From the NCBI GenBank assembly GCA_019247245.1, contig JAFAPF010000108.1:1-6332 (forward strand): a stretch of 6,332 nucleotides of DNA, written 5' to 3'. This document shows positions 4,343-6,332 of the stretch, piece by piece (position 1 is the stretch's first letter; each line of letters starts with the position of its first letter). The DNA is from Rubrobacter sp. (GTDB lineage Bacteria > Actinomycetota > Rubrobacteria > Rubrobacterales > Rubrobacteraceae). The translations under genes were made by a program, and so were the position numbers. The notes below the pieces were generated by a model that saw nothing but the letters and a program-made list of their open reading frames with translations, was not told the DNA's origin and searched no databases.

Positions 4343-6277
4343 GTGGAGCCGAGCTCTTTGAAACGTAAAGACGGCCGTCCTCCGAGCCCCGAGCAACTCG
4401 CCGGTCAGAAAAGACCCTCAGACGTTCGTATCTCTCCGGATGGTAGCTGGGTCGTATTCGTGGTTCGTCCGTTCGCCAAAGAGGGTGAGCACGCCGTCTC
4501 GGACCTTTGGATCTCGCCGTTCTCCGATGGGGAGCTTCGTCGATTCACCTCAGGCGACTGGCTCGATGAGGCACCCCGCCCCTCTCCTGACGGCTCGCGG
4601 CTGGCGTTCCTCTCGGACCGGGCCGAACGGGGCAAGAAGAGCCTCTACGCCATCTCCATCGACGGCGGTGAGGCGCTGCGGATCTTCGACGAGCAGGGGG
4701 ATGTGCAAGAGCCCTCCTGGTCGCCCGATGGACTTTCTGTAGCTGTCCTCTTTAAAGAGCCACAGGCGCAGGAAGATAAGGAGGATAAGGAGGGCAAGGA
4801 GCAGCGCGACGACGCTAAGGTATGGGATGCACACTACAGGTACCAGCGTCTTTGGGTTATTGACATCGAGAGCCTGGAGGCGCGTCCGGTCTCACCTGAG
4901 GGTCGGCAGGTCTGGGGCTATGCTTGGTCGCCCGACAGCGAACGGCTGGCGATCAACACGAGCGCCACCCCGAAGACGGATGACAGGTTCAGAGAGACGG
5001 AGGTAGCCGTCATTTCGCGTAAGGGAGGGATGAGCTGGACTATGTTCCGAACCTTGGGCCTGGCGGAAGACCTTGTCTGGTCGCCCGATGGAGCGTATCT
5101 GGCCTACAGGTCCCGCGCCGGGCGGGTCCTCTATGGGGAGTACGTCTACCGCGTACCGCTCGAGGGTGGTGAGGCGCTCTGTCTGACGCCGGGCTACGGG
5201 GGCACCGCCGAGTATCTTGGTTCGCTGGGGAGCGATGATCTCCTCCTCCTGGCCCACGAGGGTGTTGCATCCGCGCTCTACCGGCTGAGCTGGGAAGGGA
5301 AGCGTTCCCGTTTGAGCATCGGTAAAGCGTCGGGTACGCTCGGTTATTTCGTGAGCGCGAGCGGATACGGGGAGCGCCTGGCGATGGTGTGGCAGAACGG
5401 GACCCGTGCGCCGGACGTTTATACCGGCGAGTTGGACGGGGCCGGACAGGGACCGGTGCGGCGAACGCGATTTGGGTCGGAGCTGGAGGGAGCAGCTCTC
5501 GGGGAGGTAGAGGTGGTGCGGTGGGAGAGCGACCCCAGCGTTGAGGTCGAGGGGATACTCGTCAAGCCGCACGATTATCGTGAGGGCGAGCGGTATCCGC
5601 TCATAGTGCAGGTACACGGCGGACCGACGTCGTTGTGGGCAGACAAGTTCTGCGCCTCTTGGCGTGACTGGGCGCAGGCGCTCGCCGGGCGAGGGTACGC
5701 GGTCTTGCTGCCGAACCCCCGGGGGAGCACCGGTCGCGGTCCAACTTTCTCGAACGCCGTCTTCGGCGACGTCGGCGGTGGGGAGCTGCGGGATGTGATC
5801 TCCGGGGTAGACGCCATGGTCGAACGCGATCTGGCTGACCCAGAGCGGCTGGGGATCGGCGGCTGGAGCTGGGGCGGTTACCTGACCGCCCTGGCCGTGT
5901 CGCAAACGGACCGGTTCAAGGCCGCCGTTATGGGGATGGGCGTCTCGAACCTCATCAGCGACAACTCCTCAGGCGATATCCCGAGCGCGAACCTCTCTTA
6001 CTTCCGGGAGGCGCTCTACCACGACCCGGACTCGTACTACGAGCGATCCCCGATCCGGCACGTCAGTAACGTACGCACACCGATGCTGATCCTTCACGGG
6101 GAAGAGGACAAACGTGTCTCCGTGACCCAGAGCGTCGAGATGTACATCGCGCTCCGAATGCTGGGGGTGGAGACGCAGCTTGTCACCTACCCTCGGGAAG
6201 GACATTCTATCGAGGAGCGTAGGCACCAAATAGATGCGATCCGGCGCATCCTCGGCTGGTTCTGTAAACACCTCTAA
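4343..6277 (+). CDS. S9-family serine peptidase (acylaminoacyl-peptidase / prolyl-oligopeptidase type)
   Basis: 644 residues. The N-terminal half is a beta-propeller with repeated SPDG-type blade motifs (31-34, 81-84, 127-130, 196-199, 247-250), which gates entry of short peptides. The C-terminal alpha/beta hydrolase domain starts near 400. It shows VHGGP (424-428, oxyanion region), the nucleophile elbow GGWSWGGY with Ser509, Asp589 in HGEEDKRV, and His621 in REGHS, giving a complete triad. It should remove N-terminal residues or acylated residues from short peptides in the cytoplasm; no signal peptide is seen. An acidic/basic insert (QEDKEDKEGKEQ, 143-154) interrupts the propeller. The GTG start at 4343 has no clear ribosome site; an in-frame TTG at 4358 has TGGAG nine bases upstream and is a fair alternative that shortens the protein by five residues. 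It lies 12 bases after the VOC gene. The exact peptidase specificity is inferred from the family. Confidence 0.94.
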   Translation: MEPSSLKRKDGRPPSPEQLAGQKRPSDVRISPDGSWVVFVVRPFAKEGEHAVSDLWISPFSDGELRRFTSGDWLDEAPRPSPDGSRLAFLSDRAERGKKSLYAISIDGGEALRIFDEQGDVQEPSWSPDGLSVAVLFKEPQAQEDKEDKEGKEQRDDAKVWDAHYRYQRLWVIDIESLEARPVSPEGRQVWGYAWSPDSERLAINTSATPKTDDRFRETEVAVISRKGGMSWTMFRTLGLAEDLVWSPDGAYLAYRSRAGRVLYGEYVYRVPLEGGEALCLTPGYGGTAEYLGSLGSDDLLLLAHEGVASALYRLSWEGKRSRLSIGKASGTLGYFVSASGYGERLAMVWQNGTRAPDVYTGELDGAGQGPVRRTRFGSELEGAALGEVEVVRWESDPSVEVEGILVKPHDYREGERYPLIVQVHGGPTSLWADKFCASWRDWAQALAGRGYAVLLPNPRGSTGRGPTFSNAVFGDVGGGELRDVISGVDAMVERDLADPERLGIGGWSWGGYLTALAVSQTDRFKAAVMGMGVSNLISDNSSGDIPSANLSYFREALYHDPDSYYERSPIRHVSNVRTPMLILHGEEDKRVSVTQSVEMYIALRMLGVETQLVTYPREGHSIEERRHQIDAIRRILGWFCKHL

Positions 6278-6332
6278 GAGGCAGAGACAGGCATGTTATT
6301 GCCGTGCTACTCGTCTACAGGGTCCTACTGCC
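6278..6332. other. Terminal 55 bases, no supported gene
   Basis: No ORF with a ribosome site begins here and no convergent gene is visible. GGCA (6291-6294) and TGCC (6299-6302 region) can form only a four-pair stem without a T-run, too weak to call as a terminator for the peptidase gene. Confidence 0.4.

Noticed and set aside
3881..4396. 171-codon minus-strand open frame
   Set aside because: It is antisense to the VOC gene, and there is no ribosome site or domain.
4718..5095. Repeated TGGTCGCCCGA at 4718, 4925 and 5078
   Set aside because: These are codons for the WSPD motif of successive beta-propeller blades, explained by the protein fold and not by a DNA element.
4892..5905. 337-codon open frame on the minus strand
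   Set aside because: It lies wholly antisense to the S9 peptidase, whose frame carries all catalytic motifs; the antisense product is Arg/Pro-rich with no recognisable domain.

Overview
The window looks like a stretch of a fairly GC-rich bacterial chromosome, most likely an actinomycete of the Rubrobacter type. That assignment rests on codon use, strong AGGAGG ribosome sites, and my recollection of similar protein sequences; no search was possible. Four solid protein genes lie in two blocks at the two ends. Between them, from about 2202 to 3832, is a poorly coding region with one frameshifted membrane-protein gene, one plausible small membrane-protein gene and several remnants and repeats.

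Left block (minus strand, 1-2201). A complete AMP-forming acyl-CoA synthetase of the ACSF2/medium-chain type (525-2195) is followed, 205 bases downstream in the direction of transcription, by the first 106 codons of an acyl-CoA dehydrogenase that runs off the left edge (1-319). The dehydrogenase N-terminus resembles the isovaleryl-CoA dehydrogenase branch. Together they would activate a free acid to its CoA thioester and carry out the first, FAD-dependent dehydrogenation, as in fatty-acid or branched-chain acid catabolism. The gap between them has a perfect 12-base palindrome just upstream of the dehydrogenase's likely -10 box and a separate 8-base-pair inverted repeat nearer the synthetase gene.

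Middle region (2202-3832). On the minus strand, 2802-3462 encodes a two-helix membrane protein with a long Pro/Gln/Ser-rich tail, split by one extra base in a C4 run. Convergent with it, with only three bases between the stop codons, is a 57-residue single-span membrane-protein ORF on the plus strand (2625-2798) with a good ribosome site. Upstream of that ORF is a leader with two hairpins. One presents AGGAGG in its loop and holds the start codon of an 18-codon ORF that is in frame with the membrane ORF. The right part (3463-3832) holds a short fragment reminiscent of a Rossmann-type GAGNMA motif and an exact 19-base tandem duplication that may be a transposon end or an operator.

Right block (plus strand, 3833-6277). 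A VOC-fold metalloenzyme resembling catechol 2,3-dioxygenase/glyoxalase proteins (3833-4330) is followed 12 bases later by a 644-residue S9-family serine peptidase of the acylaminoacyl-peptidase type (4343-6277). The spacing suggests one transcript. The last 55 bases contain no supported gene.
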